DNA of 64,000 nucleotides, from contig NC_051071.1 in NCBI RefSeq assembly GCF_004664715.2, forward strand, positions 29,824,161-29,888,160, given 5' to 3'. Shown here in pieces: positions 32,729 to 43,791 of this stretch. The stretch is from Peromyscus leucopus. Lineage: Eukaryota > Chordata > Mammalia > Rodentia > Cricetidae. The notes under the pieces are model-generated. The model was not told the DNA's origin and made no database searches. It saw nothing but the letters and a program-made list of their open reading frames with translations. The position numbers and the translations under genes were made by a program. Every line of letters begins with the position of its first letter. Within the stretch, counting starts at the first letter, position 1.

Positions 32729-35700
32729 CTAGCATCTTCCTATGAGTGAGTACATACCATATTTGTCTTTCTGAGTCTGGGTTACCTCACTCAGGATGAT
32801 TTTTTCCAGATCCATCCATTTGCCTGCAAACCGTATGATGTCATTGTTTTTCTCTGCTGAGTAGTATTCCATTGTGTATATGTACCACAATTTATTTATC
32901 CATTCTTCAGTTGAAGGGCATCTAGGTTGTTTCCAGGTTCTGGCTATTACAAACAATGCTCATATGAACATAGCAGAGCAAGTGCTCTTGTGGTATGATT
33001 GAGCATTTCTTGGGTATATGCCCAGGAGTGGTATAGCTGGATCTTGGGGAGATTGATTCCCAATTTTCTAAGAAAGTGCCATATTGATTTCCAAAGTGGT
33101 TGTACAAGCTTGCATTCCCACCAACAGTAGAGGAGCGTTCCCCTAGTTCCACATTCTCTCCAGCATAAAGTGTCTTCAGTGTTTTTTATCTTAGCCATTC
33201 TGACAGGCGTAAGGTGGTATCTCAGAGTTGTTTTGATTTGCATTTCCCTGATGATTAGGGATGTTGAGCAATTCCTTAAATGTCTTTCAGCCATTTGGGT
33301 TTCCTCTGTTGAGAATTCTCTGTTTAATTCTAAAGCCCATTTCTCAATTGGACTGTTGGTCGTTTTGATGTCTAATTTCTTGAGTTCCTTATATATTCTG
33401 GATGAATTTCTTGAGTTCCTTATATATTCTGAATATCAGTCCTCTGTCACCTGTGGGGTTGGTGAAGATCTTTTCCCATTCTGTAGGCTGTTGCTTTGCC
33501 TTGTTGATCGTATCCTTTGCTCTACAAAAGCTTCTCAGTTTCAAGAGGTCCCATTGATTGATTGTTTGTCTCAGTGTCTGTGCTACTGGTGTTATATTTA
33601 GGAAGTGATCTCCTATGCCAATGTGTTCAAGACTATTTCCTACTTTCTCTTCTAGCAGGTTCAGAGTAACTGGATTTATGTTGAGGTCTTTGATCCACTT
33701 GGACTTAAGTTTTGTGCATGGTGACAGATATGGATCTATTTGCAGCCTTCTACACGTTGATATCCAGTTATGCCAGCACCATTTGTTGAAGATGCTTTCT
33801 TTTTTCCATTGTACACTTTTGGCTTCTTTGTCAAAATTATATGTCCATGGGTGTGTGGGTTAATGTCAGGGTCTTCAATTTGATTCCATTGGTCCACATG
33901 TCGGTTTTTATTCCAATACCAAGCTGTTTTTATTACTGTAGCTCTATAGTAGAGCTTGAAGTCAGGGATTGTGATGCCTCCAGAAGTTGTTTTATTGTAC
34001 ATGTTTCTTTTAGCTATCCTGGGTTTTTTGTTTTTCCATATGAAGTTGAGTATTATTCTTTCCAGGTCTGTGAAGAATTGTGTTGGTATTTTGATGGGGA
34101 TTGCATTGAATCTGTAAATTGCTTTTGGTAAGATTGCCATTTTTACTATGTTAACCCTGCCTATCCATGAGCATGGGAGATCTTTCCATTTTCTGACATC
34201 TTCTTCAATTTCTTTTTTCAGGGACTTAAAGTTCTTGTCATATAGGTCCTTCACTTGCTTGGTTAGTGTTACCCCAAGGTACTTTATGTCATTTTTGGCT
34301 ATTGTAAAGGGTGATGTATCTCTAATTGCCTTCTCAGCTTCTTTGTCCATTGTATATAGGAGGGCTACTGATTTTTTTTTTTTTGAGTTGATCTTGTATC
34401 CTGCTATGTTGCTGAAGGTGTTTATAAGCTTTATCAGTTCCTGGGTGGAATCTTTGGGGTCACTCAAGTATACTATCATGTCATCTGCAAATAGGGAAAG
34501 CTTGACTTCTTCCTTTCCAATTTGAATCCCCTTAATCTCCTTATGTTGTCTTATTGCTCTGGCTAGAACTTCAAGTACTGTATTGAATAAGTAAGGGGAG
34601 AGTGGACAGTCTTGTCTCGTTCCTGATTTTAGTGGAATTGCTTTGAGTTTCTCTCCATTAAATTTGATGTTGGCTGTTGGTTTGCTATATATTGCCTTTA
34701 TTATGTTTAGGTATGTTCCCTGTATTCCTGATCGCTCCAAGACTTTTATCATGAAGGGGTGTTGGATTTTGTCAAATGCCTTTTCTGCATCTAGTGAGAT
34801 GATCATGTGGTTTTTTTCTTTGAGTTTGTTTATATGGTGTATTACATTGATGGACTTTCGTATGTTGAACCACCCTTGCATCCATGGGATGAAGCCTACT
34901 TGATCATGGTGGATAATTGTTCTGATGTGTTCTTGGAGTCTGTTTGCCAGTATTTTATTGAGTATTTTTGCATCAATGTTCATGAGGGAGATCGGTCTGT
35001 AGTTCTCTTTCTTTGTTGCATCCTTGTTTGGTTTAGGAATCAGGGTAATTGTAGCCTCATAGAAGGAGTTTGGTAATGTTCCTTCTGTTTCTATTATGTG
35101 GAACAATTTAGAGAGTATTGGTATTAACTCTTCTTTGAAGATCTGGTAGAATTCTGCGCTGAAACCATCTGGTCCTGGGCTTTTTTTGGTTGGGAGACCT
35201 TTAATGACTGTTTCTATTTCCTTAGGGGTTATTGGACTATTTAAATAGTTTATCTGGTCTTGATTTAACTTAGGTATGTGGTATCTATCCAGAAAAATGT
35301 CCATTTCTTTAAGTTTTCCAGTTTTGTGGAGTAGAGGTTTTTGAAATATGACCTTATAATTCTCTGGATTTCCTCAATGTCTGTTGTTATGTCCCCCTTT
35401 TCATTTCTGATTTTGTTGATTTGGATTCTCTCTCTCTGTCTTTTGGTTAGTTTGGATAAGGGCTTGTCTATCTTGTTGATTTTCTCAAAGAACCAACTCT
35501 TTGTTTCATTAATTTTTGGTATTATTCTCTTAGTTTCTAATTTATTAATTTCACCTCTCACTTTGATAATTTCCTGGCGTCTATTCTTCCTGGGAGACTT
35601 TGCTTCTTCTTGTTCTAGAGCTTTCAGATGTGCTGTTAATTCACTAGTGTGGGATTTCTCCAACTTCTTTATGTGGGCATTTAGTGCTATGAATTTCCCT

Positions 35701-36577
35701 CTTAACACTGCTTTCATAGTGTCCATAAGTTTGGGTATGTGGTGTCTTCATTTTCATTGATCTCTAGGAAGTCTTTAATTTCTTTCTTTATTTCTTCCTT
35801 AACCCATTGGTGATTCAGTTGAGCATTATTCAGTTTCCATGAGATTGTAGGTTTTCTGTAGTTTTTGTTGTTGTTGAAATCTAACTTTAAACCATGGTGG
35901 TCTGATAGAACACAGGAGTTTATTCCAATTGTTTTGTATCTGTTGAGATTTGCTTTGTGGCCAAGTATGTGGTCGATTTTAGAGAAAGTTCCATGGGGTG
36001 CTGAGAGGAAGGTATATTCTTTCTTGTTAGGATGGAATGTTCTGTAGATATCTATTAGGTCCAATTGGGTCATGACATCAGTTAAGCCCTTTATTTCTCT
36101 GTTAAGTTTCGATTTGGGAGATCTGTCCAGTGGTGAAAGTGGGGTGTTGAGATCTCCCACTATTAATGTGTGGGGTTTTATATGTGGTTTAAGCTTTAGT
36201 AATGTTTCTTTTACATATGTGGGTGCCCTTGTGTTTGGGGCATATATGTTCAGAATTGAAACTTCATCTTGGTCGATCTTTCCTGTGACGAGGATGTAAT
36301 GTCCTTCTTGATCTCTTTTGATTGATTTTAGTTTGAAGTCTATTTTGTTGGATATCAGGATGGCTACCCCTGTTTGTTTCTTAGGACCATTTGATTGGAA
36401 AGTCTTTTCCCAGCCTTTTATTCTTAGGTAGTGTCTGTCTTTGAATTTGAGATGTGTTTCTTGTATGCAGCAGAAAGATGGGTCCTGCTTTCGTATCCAT
36501 TCTGTAAGTCTATGTCTTTTTATAGGTGAATTAAGTCCGTTGATATTAAGGGATATTAATGACCAGTGATTCTTCAT
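32729..36577 (-). pseudogene. L1 ORF2 (endonuclease/reverse transcriptase), frameshifted
   Basis: Segments in order: 36577-35714 carries the AP-like endonuclease with the catalytic set visible (N11 in LNING, E40 in QETH, D142/N144 in GDLN, D-H in LSDHH); 35726-35265 is the linker; 35304-33736 holds the reverse transcriptase with FADD at 34480-34491; 33294-32947 has the cysteine motif CWREC...CWWEC; 32956-32729 is the C-terminus. The ORF2 product nicks DNA and reverse-transcribes L1 RNA at the nick. Breaks: 1-bp deletions near 35723, 35309, 33834 and 33047, and a 31-bp tandem duplication at 33374-33435. No in-frame nonsense substitution was noticed. In the RT motif [14 protein letters not shown] a Trp replaces the usual Gly. 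Met at 36577 is the first ATG; conserved residues ...TLPPKITG lie in frame just upstream without an ATG. Confidence 0.93.
33374..33435. repeat. 31-bp tandem duplication within L1 ORF2
   Basis: The unit starting 'aatttcttgagttccttata' is present twice, at 33374-33404 and 33405-33435, differing by about one base at the unit end. Thirty-one is not a multiple of three, so it shifts the ORF2 frame. The L1 at 18.6 kb has a single copy here. Confidence 0.92.
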
Positions 36578-36639
36578 CCCTGTTATTTTTGGTGGTAGTG
36601 TGTGTGTACTTCTTTTCTTTGGGGTTTACTGTTGTGGCT

Positions 36640-37801
36640 TTATCTATTGCCTGTGTTTTTGAGTGTGTATCTGACTTGCCTCGGTTGGAATTTTCCTTCT
36701 AGTGCTTTCTGTAGGGCTGGGTTTGTGGATAGGTATTGTTTAAATCTGGCTTTGTCTTCAAATGTCTTGTTCCTTCCGTCTATGATGATTGAAAGTTTTG
36801 CTGGGTATATTAGTCTGGGCTGACATCCATGGTCTCTTAGTGTCTGCATTACATCTGTCCAGGTCCTTCTGGCTTTCAAAGTCTCCATTGAGAAGTCAGG
36901 TGTTATTCTGATTGTTTTACCTTTATAGGTCACTTGGCCTTTTTCCTTGGCTGCTCTTAATATTCTTTCTTTACTCTGTACATTTAGTTGTTTAATTATT
37001 ATGTGTTGATGGGACTTTTTTGGGGGGTCTAGTCTGTTTGGTGTTCTATAGGCTTCTTGTATCTTCATAGGCATTTCCTTCTTTAAGTTGGGAAAGTTTT
37101 CTTCTATAATTTTGTTGAATATATTTTCTGTGCCTTTGAGTTGGTATTCTTCACCTTCTTCTATCCCTATAATTCATAGGTTTGGTCTTTTCATGGTGTC
37201 CCAAATTTCTTGGACATTTTGGTTCATGACTTTGTTGGCTTTAGTGTTTCCTTCGACTGATGAAACTATTTCTTCTACTGTGTTTTCAATGCCAGAAATC
37301 CTCTTGCATTCTGTTGGTTATACTTGCATCCGAAGTTCCTGATCTTTTACTCAGGGTTTCTATTTCCAGCATTCCCTCTGTTTGTGTCTTCTTTATTTTT
37401 TCAATTTCCCTTTTCAGTTCTTGGACTGTTTCCTTTGTTTGTTTCATTACTTTTTCATGATTTCCTTTCAGTGCTTTATTGTTTTCTTGCAGGACTTTAT
37501 TGTTTTCTTCCAGGAGTTTATTGTTTTCTTGGAGGGCTTTATTGTTTTCTTGGAGGGCTTTATTGTTTTCTTCTAATTTGTTTGCCCTTTCCTCTAGTTG
37601 TTTACAGCATTCTTCAAATTTTCTTGTCTTTTCCTCTACACAAGCCTCTACCTTCTTTATGAAGTTACTCATAAGGCTACTTTCTTCTGCTTCTTCCAAT
37701 TTTTGGTGTTCAGGTCTAGATGTTGGAGGGGGGCTAGGTTCTGGTGATGCTGTATTGCTCTTCATTTTGTTGTATGTACTTCTGCCTTGACGTCTGCCCA
37801 T
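36640..37801 (-). pseudogene. L1 ORF1 (RNA-binding chaperone), one frameshift and one stop
   Basis: The start MGRRQGRSTYNKMKS at 37801 is followed by a proline-rich patch and a long coiled coil (residues ~33-140) with tandem seven-residue repeats NNKALQE/NNKLLEE (residues 76-114, 37460-37576). ORF1 protein is the trimeric nucleic-acid chaperone that coats L1 RNA. The frame breaks near 37290, where about 10 bases are missing relative to the expected ...NRMQE(...)ERISG... reading. The downstream frame carries a TGA at 37174-37176 (PNL*IIG, a CGA-to-TGA type change expected of methylated CpG), then is open from 37074 (MPMKIQEAYRTPNRLDP) through the RRM/C-terminal domain to the native TAA at 36640. 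Confidence 0.93.
37460..37576 (-). repeat. 21-bp coding repeats in the ORF1 coiled coil
   Basis: At least five consecutive 21-bp units encode NNKALQE-type heptads (variants LQE, LEE, VLQ, ALKG). Seven-residue units keep the coiled-coil register, so copy-number change is tolerated. Confidence 0.9.
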
Positions 37802-37907
37802 CTCCTTGTGGTTCCTTCTTGGTCTTATCAGTGTACTTGTTTCAGAAAGAGCTGACAGATTCAGGAAGTCTCTCTCTCTTGTCCAAAGGGAGTTCTCTTG
37901 TCCAACT

Positions 37908-38427
37908 CTCTGGTCCAGGAGGGAAGTCGGGGGCAGGATGGGAGCTGGGGGCCGGTCTCTAAGTCTCAGGAAGTGGCTGGGGTCTCGGGCAGATGGGCGT
38001 GGGGGCAGGGCGCAGAGATTGCAGGGGCTGCCAGGGGGGCTTGGAGAAGGGGATCCCTCCCGGTGGGGCTAGAAGGGGACCCGTCCGGTGGCCAGAGCCT
38101 GTGGCCAAGTTGGGCAGGATTTCCCGGAGTGGCTGGTGCCCAGGGATGGGGTCCGGGTTGGAGCCGGATACTCACCTCTGGTCCAGAAGGGAAGTCGGGG
38201 GCAGAATGGGAGCTGGGGGGCAGTCTCTAAGTCTCAGGAAGTGGCAGGGGTCTCGGGCAGATGGGCGTGGGGGCAGGGCACGGGGATTGCAGGGGCTGCC
38301 AGGGGGCTTGTCGAAGGGGATCCCTCCCGGTGGGGCTAGAAGGGGACCCGCCAGGTGGCCAGAGCCTGTGGCCAAGTTGGGCAGGTCTTCCCGGAGTGGC
38401 TGGTGCCCAGGGATGGGGTCCGGGTTC
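37908..38427 (-). promoter_or_regulatory. L1 5' UTR: two tandem promoter monomers
   Basis: Two GC- and CpG-rich units, 37908-38175 (268 bp) and 38176-38427 (252 bp), are nearly identical ('gtccaggagggaagtcggg' versus 'gtccagaagggaagtcggg'). The outer unit lacks the last ~16 bases, consistent with incomplete reverse transcription at the 5' end. In rodent L1s tandem monomers act as the internal RNA polymerase II promoter; the role here is inferred from position and structure. Several plus-strand open frames through the units are GC-driven artefacts. Confidence 0.88.
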
Positions 38428-38439
38428 GACTTAATGACC
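38428..38439. repeat. Target-site duplication, 5' side of full-length L1
   Basis: GACTTAATGACC, identical to 31792-31803. Confidence 0.95.
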
Positions 38440-41400
38440 TTTGTAACTTGAATAAACATACAAAGTTTAGCAATAGATAAAATACTTCAAAAAAATAATT
38501 GGTAGAGAAATCCATGACTAAATGTATGCTAAAAGTAATGGAGACAATCATATTGGAAAATAGGCATCTCAAATGTTTAAAGAAAATTTAAACTCAAGAA
38601 CAAAACAAATAAGACCAAACAAAGTAAAAGTAGTGCAGGCATCCCCTAGAAATGAAAGCTTGGAGTTAAAACACATTTACTGTCCTAGTTATAAGCTCCT
38701 TTTCCTGGACTTTCCTGTGCTTTCCTTAATTTCCATTAGAGTAAATCAGTTTCCTTGTTTGAAAAGTGTGAAAGGGAGGGGGTTGGTTAGGAATTGTAAT
38801 CTGAAATGATATGCCAACTCATTTAACACAATGCATAATGTACAAAATACTTGAAATACATAGAATATTGTTAATATTATTAATTAAACACTGATTCCCA
38901 GACAGGAATTCTCATGGGTCTTTGACACATGATTTTTATTATTGTGACATGTTTGTTTTTGGAGGTAGCATCTTACTTTGTTGCCAATTCTAGCCTTTAA
39001 CTCACTTTGTAGACAAACTAGCCTTCTGCTTTTTATCAGCACCATGGATGGGTGTAGGAAAGGTCTGAATAAACCAAAGGTGACAGAATTTCAAGTGTAT
39101 GTCATGGTGCCAGGCCCCTAAGTTCCCTTTATAGGAGAAACACACACCTAGCGTGCTTTAAACTATATTTGACCAACTACTTTCCCCGGGTCACTAAGGC
39201 TTTTCCTATTTTGTACCAAGAGCCCATGTCTCTGAAAAATCAATCTGTCAAGGGCAATTCAGGATGATTCTTATCCCTGCTTGGAGTCTACATCATTCAA
39301 CAAAATTTCTATAAGCCAATGTTTTGAGACAGGAAGACTGCTTCAGTGTTTCACCCTGCATCTGATGGCGATCATGCCAGTACTTCTCTTTTCATTACCC
39401 TGTGAAAAATAGAAATGAGATCCTTGTGGAAATAGGATAACCTGGATCCTGTGATGATCTTGAGAGTTATATATAGCCAGGTGAAACATGTTCAGTAGCA
39501 ATATGTTTGAAATAAGAGAGAAGAAGGAAGCATGTCTATGCCTACAGCCAAAAAACCAAATGTATTTTTAGGTTGTGTGACACGGAATGTGTTCTTCCAT
39601 TTTGATCTACAAAAGCTACCATCTCTTTCACTTCATACTATCTTACAGTGGCTGCTCAGTTCACAGCAACCCACCCTTTCTGGTAGTAGCTCTGTAGTGA
39701 TGAGGATATTGATTACAAGGTCATCTCCGAACTATGGCAGCAGCTGATGGATCAAGTAGTAAGCATCTTTCAACTCAAATACATGACCAAGGAACTAAAA
39801 AGATAGAAACTGAAAGAAAAGAATGTTGAATCACCTGAATGGGAGCCTCCTAGGTAGATGATATGGGCACTGCAGCTGGTTCACACACTGTCAGCCCCTG
39901 GAATTATTTTTATTCCATATTACTACTACTCTATTTTATTTAAAAAGACACTTGAACATACATCCACACATTTTCCTTTTATTCCTAAAAAGAATTAGAT
40001 TTTCATCCCTTAAATCCCAGTGACATAACATAGAGATATTGGGAAGAAAACAGACTTCTAATCCAATGCCCTGCACATAAAAAATCCTTTGTCCTTATCA
40101 TGATTTCATCAGTGCTGTCAGGGTCCTGGTCACAGTCAGGAGTTTAATCAACAGTGAAAGGACAGATAAATATATAAATAAAAATGAAATATGTTTAAGG
40201 TAAGTGTAGTTCATTTCCTTTGCATGCTTATCTTCACTTGGGAGAGGAAATATATAAGTTTTAGTTTGTAGGAAAACGAATCATTGCCATAAAACCTCTG
40301 GGAAGTAATTACTTGGAGAGTTATCAGAAGACCCTGAGGTGAGATGTTCCCCCAGGATTTGCTCATGATTGCTAGTATAGGAGGTAAATGAGAATCAAGC
40401 TCTATCTTGCAAAGTTCTAACACTAAAATATGGGAGGGGGATGCTGAATAAACTGAATCACAGCACTGAGAGACCTGGATATTCTCAAAGCTCCATTTCA
40501 CAGTTATTTGGCCTTCAAAATAACCAATAAAATATGTATGTCTTAGGATATCATTTTAAAAGGCTTTTTGACTTGTCATATTCTGAAGTGAACTCAAAGA
40601 AAATTTGTATTTTCCTTTCTCAATTTGAAACCAACTGTGACAGAGTTATACCTAAGGTCAAGGGAAATGAAAATATTTCCTTCACTTCTGTTAAAAGCTG
40701 TGTAGGTGGATGTGGCTAATTGTAAAGCAACAGTGGGTTTTCTGCAAGCCTTCCTTGCATTAAGCAGCCTGTGCTGATAATCATATGCAGGGCTTGTACT
40801 GGAGTCGTGTCTTTATGACCTGACTCCCTGCAGAGCTTCTGGCACACCAAGCTCATAGTCTCTATTGATGGGCACATGGCGAAGGAGGGAAAAAGACAGA
40901 GAGTGACAAAACCCTCCCCACTCCCCCTGTAGGGGACCTATACTATTGACAAGGAATGAAAGATGATAGTATGAGACAGTAAGCTCTCACTACTAAGTTT
41001 TTCTCCACAAGGAAACAAGAAGCATGGAGGAGGAAGTTTCTTACTAAGAGACTGTCATTGTTTTGTGGGTATTTTTGAGGTGGAAAAATATATGATGGAG
41101 AGAAGGTGTGAGGGCTTTGAAATAAAATGAATTTAGAATAGAATCATGACTATTCACACTCAACTTTTTGCTAAGATTTCCAGTTGTCCCTGATTACATC
41201 TTCTATAGTATAAGCCATTCTCTCTACTACTCTCTAGGAGATTTTAAGAACTTAGCATGGGATGATATACTCCACAGGTCAAGCATCACTTCAGGTACAG
41301 TGTTAAAAAAAAAGCATTGTAAATTACAAAAAATGAATTAGTAATTTCAAGAAGGTGGTGACAGTGGAGGAACAAATAAAGCAACTGTCTCCTAATCAAA

Positions 41401-41760
41401 GTTATTGAAATCATTCCTTATACTTAACAAGACTTTATTTTATGCTATACAATATGATTTAAAATGCATATTCCTTGTCTTATTTTTCTAGAGGTAATGA
41501 CCTCAGGGTGTAGTAGCTGCTTATAAGTACCTCTTTATGCAGAAAGGAAAACTAGAGGATGGGAATCCAGTGCTTGCCAAGGTATTCAAGCTTGAAAAGT
41601 CCAGATAATGCATCCTTTGACATAGTAGATAGCTTCCTCACACTCAATGATTAAAGATAAGGGAGTATATGACTGAGAAGAAAAATCTTCAGGAAGCAAT
41701 GGGTCATTAATTTGGGCTCTGGAACAGAGATAGTTCATCTGATGTGTGGACTAATGACCA
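38440..41760. other. Gene-free stretch, mostly unique
   Basis: Unique DNA. Around 38950-39040 'tttggaggtagcatcttact' and 'cactttgtagacaaactagc' resemble an old B1-type SINE on the minus strand, too diverged for a firm call. Open frames (for example 39532-39747) lack domains. Confidence 0.5.
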
Positions 41761-41871
41761 CTAAGATATCTAGTAACCATTCTTGGTTTTGTGGGACAGT
41801 GTTAAAGATAGCAGCACTAAGATATCTAGTAACCATTCTTCGTTTTGTGGGACAGTGTTAAAGATAGCAGC
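41761..41871. repeat. 56-bp tandem duplication
   Basis: The unit starting 'ctaagatatctagtaaccat' at 41761-41816 is repeated at 41817-41871, with one mismatch seen (ttgg versus ttcg). It lies in otherwise unique sequence and must be recent. Confidence 0.96.
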
Positions 41872-41991
41872 CTTTGAGATGGTAGACTCAATAAAGAGCT
41901 GCTGTCAAGAGTGAGAGTGGGAATTATTCATGATGGAAAGAGAAGAGACAGCTTGAAGAAGGACATCATTCTTTCTCTTCTCTATCAAGGC

Positions 41992-42366
41992 TATCTTAGT
42001 TAGGGTTCTGTTGTTGTGAAGTGACACCATGACCACAGCAACTCTTATAATGGAAAAACATTTAATTGTGATGGCTTGCATTTTCAGAGGTTTAATCTAT
42101 TATCATCATTGTGTGACATGGAGGTATGCAGGCAGACATGGTGCTGGAGTAGGAGCTGAGAGTCCTACCTACATCTTGACCCCCAGGCAACAAGAAGTGA
42201 TCTGAGTGTCATACTGAACGAAGCTTGAGCAAAGGAGACCTCAAAACCCACCCCCACAGTAACATACTTCCTCCAAAAAGGCCACACCGGCTCCAACAAA
42301 GTCATACCTCTTAATAATGCCATTCCCTATGAGCTTATGGGAGCCAATTACATTCAAACTACCACA
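41992..42366 (-). repeat. Downstream (3') LTR of the minus-strand element
   Basis: See the partner LTR. It has a block 'tttcagaggtttaatctatt' near 42084 that is absent from the partner copy, explaining the length difference. Confidence 0.75.
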
Positions 42367-43082
42367 TTCTACTCCCTGGCCCCCATAAGCTTATAACAAT
42401 ATCATCATGCAAAGTGCATTTAATACAACTTTGAAAGTCCCCATAGTCTATCACAGTTTCAACAATGTTTTGAAGTCCAAAGTTCAAAGTATCTTCTGAG
42501 ATTCATGCAGTCTTTTAACTGTAATCCCCTATAAAACCAAAAAAAAATCAGATCACATATTTTCAACATTTAATGGCACAGTACCATTCCAAATCATAGG
42601 GAAAGGATCATAGTCGGGAAACACTGGACAAAAGCAAGACTGAAAACTAGCTGGACAAACTCTAAAACTCTCCATCTCCATGTAATGTCAAAACGCTCCT
42701 CAGATCTCCAACTCCTTTCAGCTTTGCTGCCTGCAGCATACTTCCTTCCCTTGGGCTGGTCCCACTCCCTGTTAGCAGATTTCCTGGCCTCTGGCATCTT
42801 CTTGGGCTCTCCAAGAAAGTCCAGGCTTCAACTTCTTAGCTTCGTGCAATGGCTCTAGGCCCCCATTCAGGGACACTCCTGACACATGTCTAGCCTCAGT
42901 GTCTTTCCTTAGTCTAGGAGGGAGATTCTGTAACTCCTTTCTTCTGTTCTTAATCTCTAAAGCAAAGCAATGTGGCTATAGCTGTCAAGTCCTGCTGCTT
43001 GCTGGGGATGGAACACATCCCCCTCATTCAATTGTACCTTCACCAGCTTTCTGTTTTCCATGGCTTTCTTTACTGCCTAAGA

Positions 43083-43197
43083 TTGGCTGTGCTGGAACTT
43101 GCTAGGTAGACCAGGCTGACCTCAAACTCAGATATCCATCAGTTTCGGCATTCCAAGTGCTGTGATTAAAGGCATGCACCACCACACCCAGCTCTAA
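43083..43197 (-). mobile_element. B1-type SINE inside the LTR element
   Basis: Reverse-orientation B1: 'ggaacttgctaggtagacca', 'ggctgacctcaaactcag', 'aagtgctgtgattaaaggca', 'ccaccacacccagctc'. It sits in the internal region. From memory related rodent copies carry a B1 at the same place, which would make it part of the family rather than a new insertion. Confidence 0.8.
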
Positions 43198-43791
43198 GCT
43201 CTTCTTTAATTTCTTTTCACAAGTTGAAAATTTAGCTGAGTGGGATCTTGCCCTGAAGTCACCACTCCCTTTAGTCCAGTTTTTAATCTATTTATGTCTT
43301 TGAACAGAGCACTTAGCTCCATTCCATTCCTGGTACTCCTTTCCTTCCCCAAATTGTATGTTTTGTATTTTTTCTTTGTCAGCTTGCTCTTTTTCATTAT
43401 AAATCTTCATTAGAATTGACACTAATAACAACAGGACAGAGTCTATAATAGGCTGTTTTGAGATTTCCTCTGTCAATGTAATTAATCCAAATCTCTTCAC
43501 TTTAACATAAGGCAGACTCCAGAAAAAGTTTAAAAGTAGCCACATTCTTCACCAAAATATTACAAGAACAATCTCTAGACAACATACTAAAATTCTTCTC
43601 CTGTGGAGTCTCTTGAGCCAGGCCCCTACACTTCAAATCCTCTGTGTGCCTACTACTATGCTCCATTAAGCAGTGCTTAAAGCATTCCACTGATTTCCTA
43701 ATGCAAAGGACCAAAGTCTAAATTCATCCAAACAAAAACATTGTCAGCATATATCATACACAGCAATATCCCAGTCCCTGGTACCAACTTC

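Larger units (their letters stand above)
31804..38427 (-). mobile_element. Full-length LINE-1, minus strand (6,624 bp)
   Basis: A complete L1 architecture is present, read right to left: two GC-rich 5' UTR monomers (37908-38427), a short tether (37802-37907), ORF1 (36640-37801), a 62-bp spacer, ORF2 (32729-36577), a 3' UTR (31827-32728) and an A-rich tail (31804-31826). A perfect 12-bp duplication, GACTTAATGACC, brackets the whole unit, proving one retrotransposition event. ORF1 and ORF2 are recognisable throughout but interrupted, so it is not autonomous as assembled. A perfect duplication, near-identical monomers and few substitutions argue for recent insertion. Its 3' UTR is shared with the copies at 8.2, 18.6, 24.5 and 50.2 kb. 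Confidence 0.97.

Noticed and set aside
33170..35760. Plus-strand frames rich in Phe, Ser and Leu
   Set aside because: Antisense shadows of L1 ORF2, which is supported by catalytic motifs on the minus strand.
37744..38451. Overlapping plus-strand frames rich in Gly, Arg and Trp
   Set aside because: They run antisense through the GC-rich L1 monomers, where few stops occur by chance.
41761..41871. Possible CRISPR-like direct repeats
   Set aside because: Only two head-to-tail copies without spacers, in mammalian DNA; a simple tandem duplication.
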